From contig OZ234495.1 of assembly GCA_965153455.1 (NCBI GenBank), forward strand, positions 2,418,001-2,482,000: 64,000 bases of DNA, read 5' to 3'. Under the pieces are notes generated by a model that was given only the letters and a program-made list of their open reading frames with translations, did no database searches and was not told the DNA's origin. Positions within the stretch are counted from its first letter, which is position 1. Every line of letters starts with the position of its first letter. The translations under genes and the position numbers were made by a program. This DNA is from Sphagnum compactum (Eukaryota; Bryophyta; Sphagnopsida; Sphagnales). This document shows, one piece after another, positions 25,823 through 40,055 of this stretch.

Positions 25823-26999
25823 TGAAGTGCATGCCCAAGCCATCGCCAAAGCTCAAGCTCAAGTTCAAGCCTTAAGCCCAGGTTGCAACTGTCCAAGTTC
25901 ATGCCCACATGTAGCAATACCAACAAGCTTTTTAGGACCCCTTTCATGTAGCCAAAAGGAAGTGAATTCAAATTACTACAAGGTATTGCCAACCAACCTT
26001 TCACATGGTAGTGAGAAAATGTGTAGCAAATATCTGTTTGCATTACCAAGATCATGGGCAACCACTAGCATGGTTGAGGGGATTCATTTATGCTACAAGT
26101 CCTAGTAATGAAATGGAAATGAACAACCAACAATTGGAGATGGTGGAACTAAAGGAAGCCAAGTTTTGGCACCTTTGTCATGAGGACCTATAAAACCAAC
26201 TATGTGTAATTGAGTAGTAGGAGTCATGATCACATCAACATGAAGTGAAAAATGCATGCACTAGCATCATAGTCATTTGCAGTTACTCAATAACAAACAC
26301 AATCTAGTGATGTGGAGTTTTTTGGTTAGTCTTTTATGTCTTAACTAGGACTAAATGCTGCTCCATTATAAGGCGTGTCAATGAGCGAATCATGTTGCAA
26401 TAGCTTCTCTATGCATCTTGATCCACTCCTAAGAGAAGTAATCAAAGCACATGGGAAGGATTAATTATGCATTTGGAAGAGTCAAAGTTCCTTTCATGCT
26501 ACTTAATAACCAATAGGTTCCCTGGCCCAGTTTTGCGACATAGTCATGCGGGATATTCAAGGGATTTATGGAAAATGAATGGCTTGTTAGGAACTTCCTT
26601 GTCTTGACCTAGGAAAAGGGAGGTTAAGTCACATGTTATGGAAAGGGAGGGGAGGTTAGATGTTATGCAAGAAATGTTAGCTTGCATGAATGAACATTTT
26701 GCTCAAGATTATCAAGAAATGAGAAGGTGAGCAAGCAATTGGGGCAATCCATCTTCAACTACAACACTAACAACAACTATGCAAATGGTGAAGGTTGTGG
26801 GCTAGATACTTAATGTTTGGTGTTGGTGATGTGAACCAAAACTCATGACAAAAAAGATGATGATGAAAAGCTTGGATCATTCCCAAGGTGGCAATAGGAG
26901 AGTGGAATTGATTGCATTGGGAGGAACAATGTGTCATAGGGTCTAAAGGTGGCTCAAGTGCATCCAATTGAATCAATGGAGACAAGAAATGAATTGTCA
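25823..26999. other. Intergenic between the PPR pseudogene and the hAT fossil
   Basis: Starts with a short run rich in AAGCTCAAGTTCAAG. Only short open frames are present and no domain was recognised. Confidence 0.5.
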
Positions 27000-29440
27000 C
27001 AAAGATGAGTTTCCCATTGTGGATTAATAACCTAGTGAACAATTTGGGAATAACTCATGCAAAACTTGTCTACAAACCTTTTCTAGCTAGAAATGAACCT
27101 CGTGAACTATATAAAAAAGATGCAACCAAAAAAGGCACTGCCTTATCTTCATGTATGGACCATTTTGGAAAGATGAAGTAAGAAAACTTTGGTTTGTTCT
27201 AGAAAGATCATGTTCAATTATAACCCAAAATGGGAAAAACTACAATTTGAATATAAATGACACACCAATGTTGTTGTTTTATTATAAGGTATGGCAATTG
27301 CATGCAATGGCCTTCACCCATTCCCCCAACACTGCTAATGTTGTCAATTGCGAATTTGGTCATAAAAATCCATAGATATTTCCAAAGTAACATAACTTCT
27401 CCCATCTTCACCTTGTTGCCCAGAACCTTGTTACAGTCTTCTAGCAACACTGTAGCAAACTACAAAGTACACAACAAACTCACTAATAGTTGGGAATTGT
27501 AGGAAACTTAGATGGATTGCATGTCACCTTGTAGACCTTGATAAAAGATTTTCCGCAATTAGTCAAAGATATCTACATCAAGAGGCTAAGGCTTTGGGTC
27601 ATAGTCCACAACCTGTTAAATGCACTTAATTATGTGAGCTACATCCAAGACATTGTGTTTAGACCAATGTTGGCTAGTTATGGTATTTTAAATCAAAAAA
27701 TTTCAAAAATTCCAAAAAATGTTTGATTACCTTTAGAACTTCTTGCCACATGTTCAACATGTGCAATTCAACATCAAAAAGGTCAAATGTTTCATTGCCA
27801 TCAACAAGGGGATATGTTCAAATTCCATAACCACAACTGAATTAATCACAGTGGCTAAAGCATTTGATAACTTCATCAATGGCCCACATTCGGGCTTTGG
27901 GGACTCTTTGCTGCAATGTTAATGTTTTTTGCCTCCCATAACATAACAAAATGGCTTGTTTGAATTCCAAAATTTATTCAAACATTATAATTTTACTCGC
28001 AAACCTAGTTTCAATGGAGTTTCAACTTTCAATGCCACATCCCACTTTCAATGCAACTTATTCCCACTCATGCCTCCCTTTCCCTAATTTTTTCATCTAA
28101 GCAATTGTTTTTTATAAACCAATTTGGGAATCTTTGACATCCACCAAGGTTAGGCCCATAGAAACCTTATCATCATTTGTTGCACATTGACTAGTTTTAG
28201 ACATGACATGTCTGAAGCAAGTACCCTTATAAACCTACAAAAGCTTTAATGGTTCACAATCAATTATATTGATCATAGTGTTGTAGCCATGGTTCCCAAA
28301 TTGCTACCCTCGTCTTTCATAAAAACAATCATTTGATGAATTATCCAAATATTCCAACAAAGATTGGAGTTGTAATGCCATGGCACCACTACTTGTTTCA
28401 TGCATTTCAAATAATCCAATAGTAGCATGCACCTAGCTAGGTGTCTAATTTTCATCCAATTAATTCATCACCAAATCAAATGTAATGATGCCATTTCTAA
28501 ACATCTAGAGATCAACATTAGCAAACGCAATAGTAGTAGATTCCAAATATGGTAACGCATGCAATTCCATGGTTTTTGTGATCATTATAGGAAATACATG
28601 TTCCACAAGAAAGGACCGAGAAGGAAACACAATGTGGGGGCATTAGCGTAATACTAACTTGCAAAGCCAAACATTTTCACATGTTGAAAGAAGCATGTAT
28701 CTTTTGCAAATGTAAAGGAAAAGGTCCTCCATGAATCTTTGCTATGCTTCATCATTAGATTTATACATGTTTGTTAACCCAAAAGAATAAATGATAGGAA
28801 AACTAATGGGCTTGACCTTTTTTTCCCTCATTACCAAGTATGATTTGTTTTAGAAATTTTAACCGATGCCCTTTCATTTAGTATATATATATTTTTTAGC
28901 AACTAAATGAGAATGAACACTATCAACATGTGTTTTCATAGGTGTAATTCCATTGGTTTTGATATACTTGATGAAATGTTTCTTAACAATGGAACTTTAG
29001 TTTAATAGGTTGCCAAGAGCTTGCTGAGTTCTGCAAATGAAACAACACAACATTTGAAGGTTGACAAGATCAACGAATAGGTTTTCATTTACAGCCAAAA
29101 AACTCCAACATATAAAAATCCTATTATGTGGCTTCCATAATAGAGCTTGAAGCTCCATAGTTTGAAAATGCACCTCATCAAATACATCATTCTCACAATG
29201 TTGGTGGACATTTTCCACATCTGATAGGCTATGAGAATGGATTGTGTTCATATCAAGGGGAATTGTTTCATTGACTCTTCCCACACTTTCAATAACAACT
29301 TCATCTTCAGCCATTACAAAGTTGAGAATAACCCTTGTGCTCAAAAACAAACTGCCACCCACACTATGCACATCCTTGAATAGCAAACACCAACCCTAGG
29401 ATGCATAAGAAACAAAAATGACCAACACTCACATTATGCA
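27000..29440 (-). pseudogene. hAT-family transposase fossil no. 2 (BED / DUF659)
   Basis: Better preserved than copy 1. From 29386 downwards on the minus strand, a 129-codon frame ends in a BED-finger-like CCFICRTQQALGN. Next come HVDSVHSHL, then a DUF659 region with VKDEGSNLGTMATTL-like sequence near 28300 (the residue before KDEG reads M), KGTCFRHVMSKTSQCATNDD near 28200 and VSMGLTLVDVKD. Further on are KKLGKGRHEWE, TRFASKIIMFE and a LTLQQRVPKARMWAI block near 27880. C-terminal remnants including LHMLNMWQEVLKVIKHFLEF run on to about 27000. Many stops and indels are present. The dimerisation domain is poorly preserved. Same family and strand as the copy at 5.8-7.8 kb. Terminal repeats were not found. 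Confidence 0.85.
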
Positions 29441-29689
29441 CATAAATGAGTTCCAACCCCTAAATTTTGAGCTTCATGAATGGAAAGATCCTTGGCATTA
29501 TGAAGAACACACTTGAAATTTTGATCATGGACAATTGGATCAAGTTGAAGAGCCCTTTGATGCACACAAGCTTTTTTTTCGTAAGCAATTGACATACCAA
29601 AAATTTAAAGCTTCATGCTTGATGAACATAGAAGAGGTGACATATTTAAAAAAAGAACTAAAACCAAAAACTACAAATAATGCAAAGAA

Positions 29690-31010
29690 GCTAGAAGTTT
29701 TGAAAGCCAAAACGTCTAAAGTAACAAAGTTGGAAAAAAAAAACTAGAAGGCAAAACTTGCTTTCAACTAATAGAGTTGAAAAATAAAGCTAGAAGCCTA
29801 AAGTTGTTCTTAATAGAGCTGAAAGAAGAAGCCTTTTGTGTCAAAGTATGGTTGGGATACTAAAAAAAGATCGTCTCCTTTTGTATCCATTGGACCCCTT
29901 CACTTAAAACATGTTGTTGTAATTTAATGGCACATTCATAGTGAAAGTTTGATTTTCTTCATGGATAGATATAGTATTATTCTATGCATAGTATGTCAAA
30001 TTTGAACAAGTTTTAGGATTCTTTATAAGTCTTGGAAAAAAATCTAAGACTTTGTCTCTTGAAAAAAAAAAGTTCAAGGATTCATAAGGAATGTCTAAAC
30101 AATTTTTTTTGGCCCAAGATTCTTACCACAAACACCTTAGGTACTAATGTACAAAAATTGTATGAATGTGACAAAAACCAAGTGCCCTATTATGATGTAA
30201 AAATTTTCAAAAAATGAAATTTATGGAAATTTTAGGCCATTGATAGAATATGGCCCACATTGGATAAATTTTATTACTTTTACTTTCATAAGTGAAAACA
30301 ATAGATATTCTAGATGTCTATATAATATTTGTAACAAAATGATTTCATTTGACATGAGAGAAAAAAAGAAATCCAAGACAAGTCATAAGAAAAGCGAAGA
30401 AAAATGTGAATTTGAGTCCTTAAAAGTGAATCCTTAGTGTTCCTTAGGAGGTACCCCAATCATGGTTTGACTCAGAAGCAAAAAGTTAAATCTCAATTAA
30501 CATAGTTGAAAAAAGAAATCGAAAATGAAAAGTTGTTTTCAATTTAAAAAATTAACAAAAGAAACCATAAGCTAAAAACTAGGATCTTTCAAGCAAAAGA
30601 GCTAAGAAAATAACCCAAAAACCACAAGCTAGAACCTCTCAAATATCAAAATTGAGAAAAGAATCCAGAAACCACAAGCTAAAACCTCTCAAGTATCAAA
30701 GCCAAAACCTCTGAAGTAAAAAAAAAACTAGAAAAAATCCAAAACCTTTTAAGTAACAGAGGTGAAAAAAGAACCCAAAAGCTAAAACCTTTCAAGAAAT
30801 AGAGCTAATAAAAAGCTACAACCTTTCACTTGTAACAAAACTAGTGAAAAAAATCTAGAGGCCAGCCTTTCAAGTAAAAGAACTAAGAAAAGAAACTACA
30901 ACCTTTCCATGTGTAATCGAGTTCAAAAAATAACCCAGAAACCAGAAGCTAGAACCTCTCAAACAACAAAAATAAGAAAAGAAAGGACTCACACAATGTT
31001 CTTGCTAAAA
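29690..31010. repeat. Degenerate A-rich minisatellite with AAGCTARAACCTYTCAAGTA motif
   Basis: Units of roughly 45-60 bp built on GAAACCAGAAGCTAGAACCT and CTCAAGTAACAAAGCTGAGA variants recur many times, clearest from 30560 to 30980. The spacing is irregular. The plus-strand open frames here (Lys-rich) are by-products. It sits directly upstream, in transposase orientation, of hAT fossil 2. Confidence 0.75.
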
Positions 31011-33059
31011 ACTAAAAGCCAAAAACACAATTGAAGCTTGCTCCCCCCATTGATGATGTTGCAAATTGTGATCATGCACAAGTGAAACTTGTTCCACTAA
31101 TGATGTTGCAAGTTGTGAATATGGACTGTCATGTGATAACTAATAATAATGTTGTTGAATGTTGAAAACCAAATGCACAAGTGATGATCGCACACATTTG
31201 AAGAAAATGAATACAAAACAAAATAACAAGAAAAAGGTGCCAAAAGAGAACTTGGACCACGATGGTGAAATTGCAAAGGTTGCTCCACATTTATCACAAT
31301 GAGAACCTTGTCATTCCCTACGCCCTAAACCTTAATTCCAAATAAACATATAGAAAGTCATGTCCAAACAACAACAAAATTTGTGAATATCCTACCAAAT
31401 ATAGATGCCACATTATTATGAACATTAGAAATATGCATATGCATATTATGACAACGTCCATCCATTGGTTATGTAGAAGGTGAGATGTCAAAAATTGCTC
31501 AATTTCCGGATATGACTTGATGCATATTTGGCCATTATGCATGTTCATAACTGAAATTTTCCACATAGCTGGCCAACACTAGTTTAGACCAATTATTTAT
31601 CATATTCAAATCCCAAAGCAAAGCAATTGTTTCAAACCTTGCTCCCATTTGCACTATGCATAATTGTAAATGGCATATCTAGACATACTAGGTTGTTCAA
31701 CTAGAATTGGACTATTGCCATATCACAATTTTACAAGTATTTAGGTGCATGACAGGTTTCTAAAAGCTTTCTATGTACAAAAGATGAGAAAAGAAGATGA
31801 AAATTTAAAGCTCACTAAAGAAGAAAGCATGATATGGTGTGCATTAAAAATTTTGTTTTGCATTATTATGAGTTACAATTAAGTTCTCCTATGTTGTGTG
31901 GTATACTAAATGTCTAATTGGCCACAATATTTTGCATTCATATATTAACAAGATGACTTGAGAGATACAAACACTTGCAAGGTGTGGATGAATAAAATAA
32001 GGAGAGGTGTTGGAGTCAATAGGATGGAAGGCACCTTTGTTCATGTCAAGGTTTTTAGGGAACTAGTGGACACAAGGGTTCAAACTCATATGGAAAGTAC
32101 ATTACAATCAATGTTACAACAACATAGGTACAATTGCAAAGTATTTTATAGAACACACAAATGAAACACATCATTAGTGGTGAAATGCATGGTGGCAAAC
32201 TCTTACAGTTTGTAAGATAGATCAACTCAAAAGGAAAGCTCTATCTCAAAAGAGACATTGGTGGACATTTCAATGAGATTACAAATTCCAAAAACAAGAA
32301 TACATATAGTTGGTGGTTCTCCTTGGGCTATAATAGCTCATCATCCTTACATTGTTTATGATTTTTTGGGTGGTTCTTTCACATGCTTCATCTTATCCCA
32401 ATGAAAATGTTGCATTTTGGGATCCTATTGAATGCCTTATTGTGATTACGGGATAGGTAATGGAAGAAATACAAGTAGAGATTGTGAGACATTCACTAGT
32501 CAAGGATTAACTAAGAACTTTGGGTAATCATGCTGACAATTCATTAATGGCAATCTTTTGAACCACTAGATTACAAATGTTGGGGATCTTGAAGTTGCTG
32601 CAAAGCTCTCTTGGCCAAAACTTGCTCTCTTGCTCCAATTAGGAATTTAAAACTACTTGATTTGCAGAGTGATTGTACATGTAGTTGATAGATTCATCAT
32701 AGGTAATTCATTTCATGCAATAGATTCATTTTCATGTTTGGAGTAACAGATTTTTATTTTTGAAATTGGTATCTGTAACTGAACACTTGTACAAATCCAA
32801 TTTAAATGAAGAAATGATTGCAAATAATTTTTAAAAACTTGCATCATTGATGACTTCATGATTTTCTCACAAAGTTTTGAAAGAGAGTGAACCCAAAAAT
32901 TCACCAAAAAGATTATTAAGCAACCAGAAAGATAAAGAAATATTTGTGAACTCATAGTACGTGCATCTCAAAGTTTGTCCGGTTTTTGTAAGATATTGTA
33001 AGATCACCATAAGCTGTTGATGATGCCTTCTAGGTTCTTGGGTGCAGGAAGTTCCTCTA
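31011..33059. other. Intergenic: nothing recognised
   Basis: AT-rich with short open frames on both strands only. No conserved motif, RNA gene or clear repeat was seen. Confidence 0.5.
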
Positions 33060-33465
33060 AATACGCTAGAAATTACACCTACTTCCACATAGCAATAACA
33101 ATGATCATAGGTAGTAAATCCAATAATAATGCCTTCTTGAAAAGAGAATACAACTTACACCTAGTTTCAAGTCACAATAACCTGGATGATCACATAGGTA
33201 GTAACCCAATAAAAATGCCTTCTCAATGAGAGGAGACGCCTTACACCTACCATTCACGTAGCAGTAAGCAGGATGACCACTTAGGTAGTAACCCAATAAA
33301 AATGCCTTCTCAAAAAGAGGAGACGCATTACAAATAGTATGCAAGTAGCTGTAACCTGGATACTCGTGTAGGTAGTAAATCTAGTAATTATCCCTTAACA
33401 AACCGTGGAGATACCTTATCCCTTTCAAGTAGCAGTAACCCGGATGGTCACATAGTTAGTGTGCA
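33060..33465. repeat. Tandem array with exact 87-bp period, about 4.5 copies
   Basis: TAGGTAGTAA starts at 33108, 33195, 33282 and 33369, each exactly 87 bp apart, with a decayed copy at 33453 and a partial one before 33108. Each unit also contains AATGCCTTCTC, GAGGAGACGC and GTAGCAGTAACCYGGATG. 87 is divisible by three, so the minus strand shows a repeated peptide (KAFLLGYYL) in an 80-codon frame at 33105-33344. Confidence 0.95.
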
Positions 33466-34109
33466 TTAAGCAAAGTAAACTGGTCTTCTTGCTGTGCAGA
33501 AATCAGCTGTCATAAGAACCAAAGGTTACAATCAATTCAAGCAACTTCATTCCTGAGAAAGTTTCTTCTGCAAGTCTCCAGACAACAATCCTTTGAGCTT
33601 TCAGTGAAGCTAACATTCTTGTCTTGTATCATATGTCTTTGTCCCATCCTCTCTGCCTAGAGTATGCTGCTCCCTTTTACTCTTCCTGAACATCTAAAGC
33701 TCTGAAGTCTGTCTCGGTCTACTTTGGCTTCCCAAAAGGGACATTGGGCTTCCTCATTGGACTTCAAACTGTTATGTCCACCTCCTTCGTTCCCAAAAAC
33801 TGTAACAGATATAGTGGACCAGAATAGAACAGTGAATAGTAATGGACATTCAAATCCAGAGTTTAGTGAATGAAATTATCTAAAGAATCTTTGGACATCC
33901 TGAGCGCTACCACAAGATATGCCGCAAACTGTGTAGACACAGGAAGTCTTAAACAAGTTCTGGTGTTGCCACTGCACTGAAGCAGCATGGTAGTGAAAGC
34001 ATAGTAATCTCCACAGTCTGATTTAGTGAAGCACCTGTGAAAAATGATCATTGAAGAACCACTAACTGTAATGGCCAGTGAAGGGCATTATCTCCAGACC
34101 TCATTCTGG
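33466..34109 (-). other. 3' UTR / downstream flank of the coatomer gamma gene
   Basis: No ORF of note. The composition is closer to that of the gene than to the AT-rich desert, so much of it is probably transcribed with the gene. Confidence 0.4.
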
Positions 34110-37100
34110 TCAAGCATTTGCAATTATCTCATGGATTACACTACTCACAGCTCGATCTTCTGATCGCACTACAAGCTTCATGGCAACCTGCTTCTGAGCA
34201 TCAATGCCCACAGAGAGGCGTACCAATACTTGCACCCCACCCAAAAATTGGCCTGCCAGCAAGCAGGTGTGTGATCGTGCATTACTTGGTACCACATCTG
34301 TCCCCTGCAAACTCAAGCACAAGTGATAAGCAACTGGGAATACCTGGAGATGCACTGAGCATCTATTGTAGTCAATCATGTGAATATATCACAAGATACT
34401 CACCTTACAAATTAGTGTTGGACAATTCTCAGCCCTTCTTTCTTTTAGGTGTGCAAAATAATTAAAAAACACACAATTTTGTGACAAAAAAATGGATATA
34501 CTGGCTAAAAGGCTAATGTAATTGCAGTGCAGTGGTGTTTGTAACCAGAAGCATCTGAACTACAAAAAGAACATAGCCATATCCTCTCTCCTGACATTCA
34601 CCATCACAGCCCCCAAGAAAGGAAAATTTTGGGTAACATTCCTCACCTCACAAGGTTGCATTCCAAGAATAGTGCTGACAGCCTGGATAGCTTCCTGCAA
34701 ACTCTCCCGTGCTCCAAGGCCATACTCATCACTACATTCCAACTCAGGATCCAAAGTGTCCCAAGTGTTCCTAAAGTTTGACACTCCTGTCTTCAGTATG
34801 TAATCTGCTGCTGTAACCTGGACCTCATACCAACACAGAGTGAAAGTCAGGTGAGCATCTTTGCATTGTAAAGAATCTACTTTGCATCATCAAGAAGTGT
34901 CATTGCTTCATGCACACATCATGGCTTAGCACCAACGCCAAAAAAACTGTACCTCTAAGTCTTCCAGCTGATACTCATCCTCATACCCTTCTTCATCAGC
35001 TTCCCCTGTGCTTGGATCCACCTATCATGTGCAATACAGTGACACAAGATATTAGGAACATATTGAGATGACCCAAACTTGCACTTTTTGACATACTCTG
35101 TCTCATGCCAAAAACGCTCTAAAAAGGCACAAAACTACAGCAACGCTTTCCTTCCTGTTGGAGCTGATCTAGTCTATGCACAAACTGAATATTTGATGAA
35201 ATAACAAAAGAGACCACCAGCCCAGATATTCAAAACCTGGCATCCCAAAGACTTTGTGATTCTAAATTGCAGACCAGCAGCAGGTTTACTTCCAAGTTCC
35301 TAGAGAGTCAAGACAAAGATCAATTTACATGTAGGTTCAAGTTAAGGGAAACCTGACCTCCTTAACATAGAATGTCAGAGTGTTTGAGAATTTCCCCAGA
35401 GAGCAAGCTCCTTCTGGTTTCTCAAAAGTTACAAAAGCCTGTCCTGGAGCCCCATATGGCATAGACACTATGGGCTTTATAGCAACAAACCTAAAATCAT
35501 CACCATCGGTTGCTTCCATGACCACTGCCACCTGCACACAAATAAGGCTAACTAAATCACATTACTCTCCACTATAAATACAAATCAGAAACTCTGATGT
35601 AACCAGAAGCTAAGGTATGTTGTCCAACTAATTGTCACAATGAGTGACATGAGCAGAATTGAGGTCCAAGAGCTCACATTTTCCAGGAGCTGCTCAGCAA
35701 TTGTATTGGTGCAGTTAAACTGGAAAACAATGTAGCCAGGGTAGATGTGTTTCACAACATTCACTGAGTACTCTGTTTCTGGTTCTGTAAGCTCAACAGG
35801 TGGTGATGACTGCACAATTGCAAACCAAATCAGTGTTGTCACCTACAACCTCTGCCGCAACCAACTGACAACACACTTATCACCCACTGATGTTTCAGTA
35901 TCCAAGGATGTAAGGATCACCACTGTAAAAAAGATCCAGTAAATATGATGACAAGATATAGAGGATTTAGTGTGGAAAAAAACCTTGAAAAGTTTTCCAA
36001 AGCCAGCAAATTCCGGGATGGAGTTAAGGAGTTTCTCATAGGAGTCTGGTCCTGAAGACAATCCACCATTGGCTGTCGTGTTTTGACTTACATCCTTGCC
36101 AACCTTCTTACTAGTGGCAGACTTTTTCTCCACTGTGGCTTGTGGCTTAACATCTTTTGGAACAGCCGCTATGTCAAATGGCCTCTCACTTGCTTCCTGT
36201 AAACCTTCTTCAAGTCAGAAGAGCTAGCACTGGACATACAGTCCTTATCCAAAAATAAATTAGGTTGCAGGGTATGTGCGCTTACATAGTCTTGCAGGCT
36301 GGCCTCCAGATTTGCCAGCGGCACACCCAAGTCCCCAAAAATGAAACCTTGTGCCTCTTCCTTGACAGTCTCCTGACCATCCCCAAGGAGATTCAAGTAG
36401 AGCGTAGCTCTATCTCGCACCTAAAAGACAGAAGCCATTGCAAGCTTAGACAACATATAAACAGAATGCTTCATGATATGGCAAATTGCATATGTTTCTT
36501 ACAACTAAACAATTTAACTCACTGAACAAGCTGAGTTCTGCTTCTTAACCTCACCTTCAAAGCAAGACTAGCACATCCGAGTAACTTATTTCTCCTCATA
36601 GCTTACACCCAAGACTATTAAATTTTCTCCCAGATCAACTGTCATCTATGTAGGCAGGGCAAATTATTAGGCTACAGAAAGCAGGCACCTCATCATCATT
36701 ATCATAAAGACACCTCCGCAGCAATATGAGTATCCTTGGCTGGCACAACAAACAAACAATTCAGTCTCTGGTATCCTTTCCATGAAATGCAGGTTATAGG
36801 GAATCATTTAAGGGGCAAAAAATTCAAGACTGACTGAAACTGTGTAAAGTGGTAGAAGGTGAGAATTTACCCTCAGAGTCTCCACAACAACTCCAAACTT
36901 GGCCAAAGCACTGACAGCACTGGCCCGTACAGTGGCATTTTCCAAAATGACACGGTTGTAGATATAGCGGATATACTTGCTAGGATCTGCAGTCTTTGGC
37001 CCCTCACTTCCCAGCAGATGCAGAATCTGCCAGATGAGAAAACAATCAGCAAAATAGATACAAACAAAGTGACCTTTTGCCAGAGAGAACAAGTCCAACC

Positions 37101-40055
37101 TAATTTCTTTTGAATCACCACTACATACAATGCCAAACAAGGTGGCATGCTGCTGACCTGTGTAGAAAGGTATGTGAATTCACAGTCCTCAATGAACTCA
37201 CAAAGATGTGCAAGGCCACCTTCTTTGGCCTCAGGAATCTCATTAATGAGGATAAGAATTGAGTCCACAATTGCCTTCTTGTACTCAAATCCCCCTTCCT
37301 CTCTCAAGATATTGCTCAGGAAACTCATCCTGCAAATTGAGCACATTCATTCCTCGATCTATTTCAAAAGATAGTCATTCAGTGTGTGACAAATAAGGGA
37401 GCACCCATAAGATCCCTGACCAAAGCAAACCAACTGAAGACACATACTTACAAGGTGCGGTACTTTTGTGGAAACTTCAGGCAGAGTGATCGAATGGCTT
37501 CCACCACAACAATTTTAAATTCATCTGCAATGTCAGACATGAAATTTGTGATCTGCTTCATCAGTCGGTCCACACTTGACTCATTGCCTGTCTTCAAAAG
37601 TGTGGTGATAGCGAGTGTGGCAATGCTGCGGTTCTGGTCTGCAATGAGGCTTTCCATGTCTATGTTGCAATTTGTTACTGCCAGTGGATGTGTCATTGCA
37701 ACCTGCATGCCAACCATGCATCACCCTTGAGCATCCCACAATCAAGTTTGGGCAATGGCAGTACTGATGACAAGTGACTGTAGAATTGCCAGCAGGCAAG
37801 ACACCAAAACTCACCTTGTTTAGGGTTCGGACAGCAGCAAATCGCAACACAGGTTTGGAAGAGCTCAAGAAGAGCTGCAGGACAGTGATGGCAGGTGTGA
37901 GTTCCCGGCTGGTAACATCTTTCAACTGAGTCACAGCTCGTGCAGCCTCAAAGATAACCATTTCTGTCTTATGCCGTAAACAGCCCTCCAAGTAGTCATA
38001 GTATGGCCTGTCCCCAGTCTGCAAGTTTGGGGGTGACTCTGCAATGACCTTCAATCAGCAATACCACAGACTCATGTCAGTTACCTCCAGTGATAAAACT
38101 TAAGAAACATGAACAAAAACCAATAGGATCAAGTTTCAATGCATTACCTGGCTCGTGTAGCGGATGAGAAGACATTGTGCCAGTGGTGAGCGCACAGTTC
38201 CCCTAGTCAGACTGCTGACCAACTTGCTTACAGCCAAACGGTCATTTTGCCGAATCTGACATGCATGTATCAAGCATGAGCAGAAGAGAATCAATCATCC
38301 AGCAAAGATCAGAGACCTATACACAACTCCTGATCCACAAACATTGGCGTAGGTTGGAAATCCCACATAGGTTACCAGATTTTCTGACCTATTCCTTGCA
38401 ATGCCATCACTTACAGTGTTCAACAATGACCAAGTACATGCTCACCTCCAGCCCTATCCAAACTACTGCAATAATACAGACCATGAGACATTCTACACTA
38501 TAGAGGTCCAGTGAAGCCTGCACAGCGATTCTAGGAACTAAGCAGACCTTCAGGTCCCAATCATCACATGGAGTTTTAGATCAACTTGCCAACCCTGATT
38601 AGAACCTGCTTGCTTGCATTCAAGGACAACAATTGACACAAAACCGATGGATTGGATATTAGAAAAAGAATCACAGCGGTGCAATCCAGAAGCTTGGTTC
38701 AATATAAAACACATTTGCAAGCAACATCAGGAAGCTGTGGGTGAACCTGATGCAGGAGAGCCAAGGCATGAAACTGGACCAGAGGTGCCTTTGACTGGAG
38801 TGCCTCTTGGACCTCATTGGTCCATCGCTTCACAATATCTGCATTGCTCTACAATCACATAAGCAGAAGAGCACCCCATAAATGAGTACAAATGTTACAA
38901 TTGATATGACACATAAGGGACACAGTGATTGGCAACTATATACTTAATATATCTGCCAAAGCTCACCTGCAGAAGATGAATGCCACTAACTAGGGCAGCA
39001 CTAGATACAACAGGGTTTTTGTCCACAACAGCCTGCTTCAGGTATCGCTCAATCTGTCCCAACAGCCCGCCCTCTGTGATCCTACAGAGCACTCTGATGG
39101 CATTCGCTCGGTACAAATCTGTCTTGCTGTTCATATCTTTCATCAGTGAGCTTGTAACTATGATCACCTGCCACAAACAATTTAAATGTCAATTTCCCCG
39201 CATAATCCAGCCACTGTCCTGGTGTGTAACTAAGCTCTGCAGTAGGTGAGTGAAAAGTACCTCATCACTAGATGGAGAGATTTCCTTGATCACCAAATAT
39301 ACCATGCGCCGCAAGCCAATGTCCTTGGACTGAAACAGCTTGGTGACAGCAAAAAAAACCTCTGTAGCTTCAATCTGCTCACCAGGAGAGGGAGAACAAA
39401 AAGAAAACCTGATCAAGCACTGGTCAACCCTAATTGAGCTACAACAGGCTGTGGCCTCTGCTCATGATGATATGAAAGAATCAAAGATGCAGGCGCAGTT
39501 ACCCTAAATCAAAAAGCTTCCAACAACACAAACCTTGGTAAAAGTCTCCCCCTGGTTGATCAAGTACAGTAACTTCGTGATCACCTGTACGAGGACCACT
39601 TCCCAAGGGTCAAGTCAAAATCTTCTTCAAGAAACCAACTACTAGCGAATTCTTGAATTTTGGTTGCAACCCTAAAATTGCAGTTGAACAAAAAACGATC
39701 TGTAGAAGGACGAACGAACGAACGAACGAAGAGACCAAAATGCTGCCGTACCTGGGCACATCGCCTGGCATCCAGCTGCGGATCATTGAACACACGCGCC
39801 TCCTGCAACACAGCTCCTTTCTCGATACCGTAAAATGGCGAATACTCGGCTGCAAAACCCACCAAAAAAGTCGTAATACTCGTTGTAAGCATACCAGGTT
39901 CCCCAGAAAAATTCTATCTACTCTAACATTCTGTAAATCTTCCCCCCAATCTCTCCCTCTCTCTCAGACAGAGACGAGGATAAAGCTTAAGGATGGTACT
40001 TACAATCATCCTCACGATCGTCATCCTTCTTGGCGGCGGGTTGAGCGAGCGCCAT
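34110..40055 (-). CDS. COPG: Coatomer subunit gamma (COPI vesicle coat)
   Basis: Large subunit of the COPI coat, which drives retrograde Golgi-to-ER and intra-Golgi transport. Nineteen exons (high to low): 40055-40004, 39849-39752, 39584-39534, 39374-39261, 39167-38967, 38848-38747, 38255-38148, 38048-37815, 37702-37452, 37329-37158, 37026-36871, 36739-36689, 36420-36286, 36196-35984, 35809-35678, 35531-35358, 35021-34953, 34817-34647, 34304-34110. All joins keep frame and give 892 residues, matching the 880-890 of plant homologues. Landmarks: N-terminal [29 protein letters not shown]; adaptin-type HEAT solenoid to about residue 540 ([56 protein letters not shown]); linker to about 620; appendage with [20 protein letters not shown] and [11 protein letters not shown] near the C-terminus. 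No broken exon. The start ATG has a clean AAATGGCG context. Confidence 0.97.
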
